Below, piece after piece: positions 5,025 to 5,090 of a stretch of DNA of 5,090 nt. The stretch is from an uncultured Flavobacteriales bacterium. Its GTDB lineage: Bacteria > Bacteroidota > Bacteroidia > Flavobacteriales > Vicingaceae. Location of the stretch: positions 1 through 5,090 of the forward strand of contig CAJXFJ010000166.1 in the NCBI GenBank assembly GCA_913052515.1, written 5' to 3'. Position 1 is the first letter of the stretch. Every line of letters starts with the position of its first letter. The translations under genes and the position numbers were made by a program. The notes under the pieces are model-generated. The model saw only the letters and a list, made by a program, of their open reading frames with translations. It was not told the DNA's origin and searched no databases.

Positions 5025-5090
5025 CTTGTTATTTTATTTAGGATTTAAAATATAATAGCAATAAAATCCTTTAAAAGTGAATGGTTTCTT
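5025..5090. other. Upstream region of the membrane-protein gene, right window edge
   Basis: These 66 AT-rich bases hold no gene I can support. On the minus strand TATATTTT (5054-5047) partly resembles the Bacteroidota -7 element TAnnTTTG but lacks the final G, and no TTTG or TTG box lies at the expected distance upstream. A promoter here is plausible by position only. Confidence 0.2.

Noticed and set aside
5047..5054. TATATTTT as a Bacteroidota -7 promoter element for the membrane gene
   Set aside because: The final G of TAnnTTTG is missing, there is no upstream box at the right distance, and such strings are common in AT-rich DNA.

Overview
The window looks like chromosomal DNA from a member of the Bacteroidota. 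It is AT-rich, most start codons lack a strong Shine-Dalgarno sequence, and the proteins read like families common in that phylum. The gaps between genes carry short dispersed repeats of the kinds often seen in Bacteroidota genomes. This assignment is an inference; no rRNA or other taxonomic marker is present.

All supported genes lie on the minus strand, so the locus is read from high to low coordinates. It starts with a two-helix membrane protein with charged, coiled-coil-like ends (5024-4368). Next come two genes that overlap by one base: a small GIY-YIG-like nuclease (4290-3862) and a protein with a uracil-DNA-glycosylase-like fold plus an unidentified C-terminal domain (3862-2864). A short ORF (2848-2726) follows, resembling a second, broken Mod N-terminus; its stop codon overlaps the next start. 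Then come a type III restriction-modification adenine methyltransferase, Mod (2729-789), a GxxExxY-family PD-(D/E)XK-like protein (663-241), and the first 74 codons of an AlbA_2 (Schlafen-type) protein running off the left edge (222-1). The type III helicase/nuclease Res would be expected further left, outside the window.

The locus reads as a restriction-modification or defence island. Mod probably marks host DNA for an off-window Res. The glycosylase-like and GIY-YIG-like pair could form a second DNA-attacking or DNA-repair module: one removes a base, the other cuts the strand. That pairing is the most interesting candidate for an undescribed system, but its function is an inference from divergent motifs.

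Repeats have shaped the locus. An inverted repeat separates mod from the GxxExxY gene, and a related half-copy forms the 3' end of the GxxExxY gene, so that gene looks like a cassette between repeats. A REP-like palindrome sits in frame inside mod. A tandem 14-bp repeat forms the end of the short ORF before mod. A further repeat-like stretch separates the membrane gene from the GIY-YIG gene. No stretch over 300 bases lacks a gene, and I see no tRNA, rRNA, CRISPR array, transposase or convincing intrinsic terminator.
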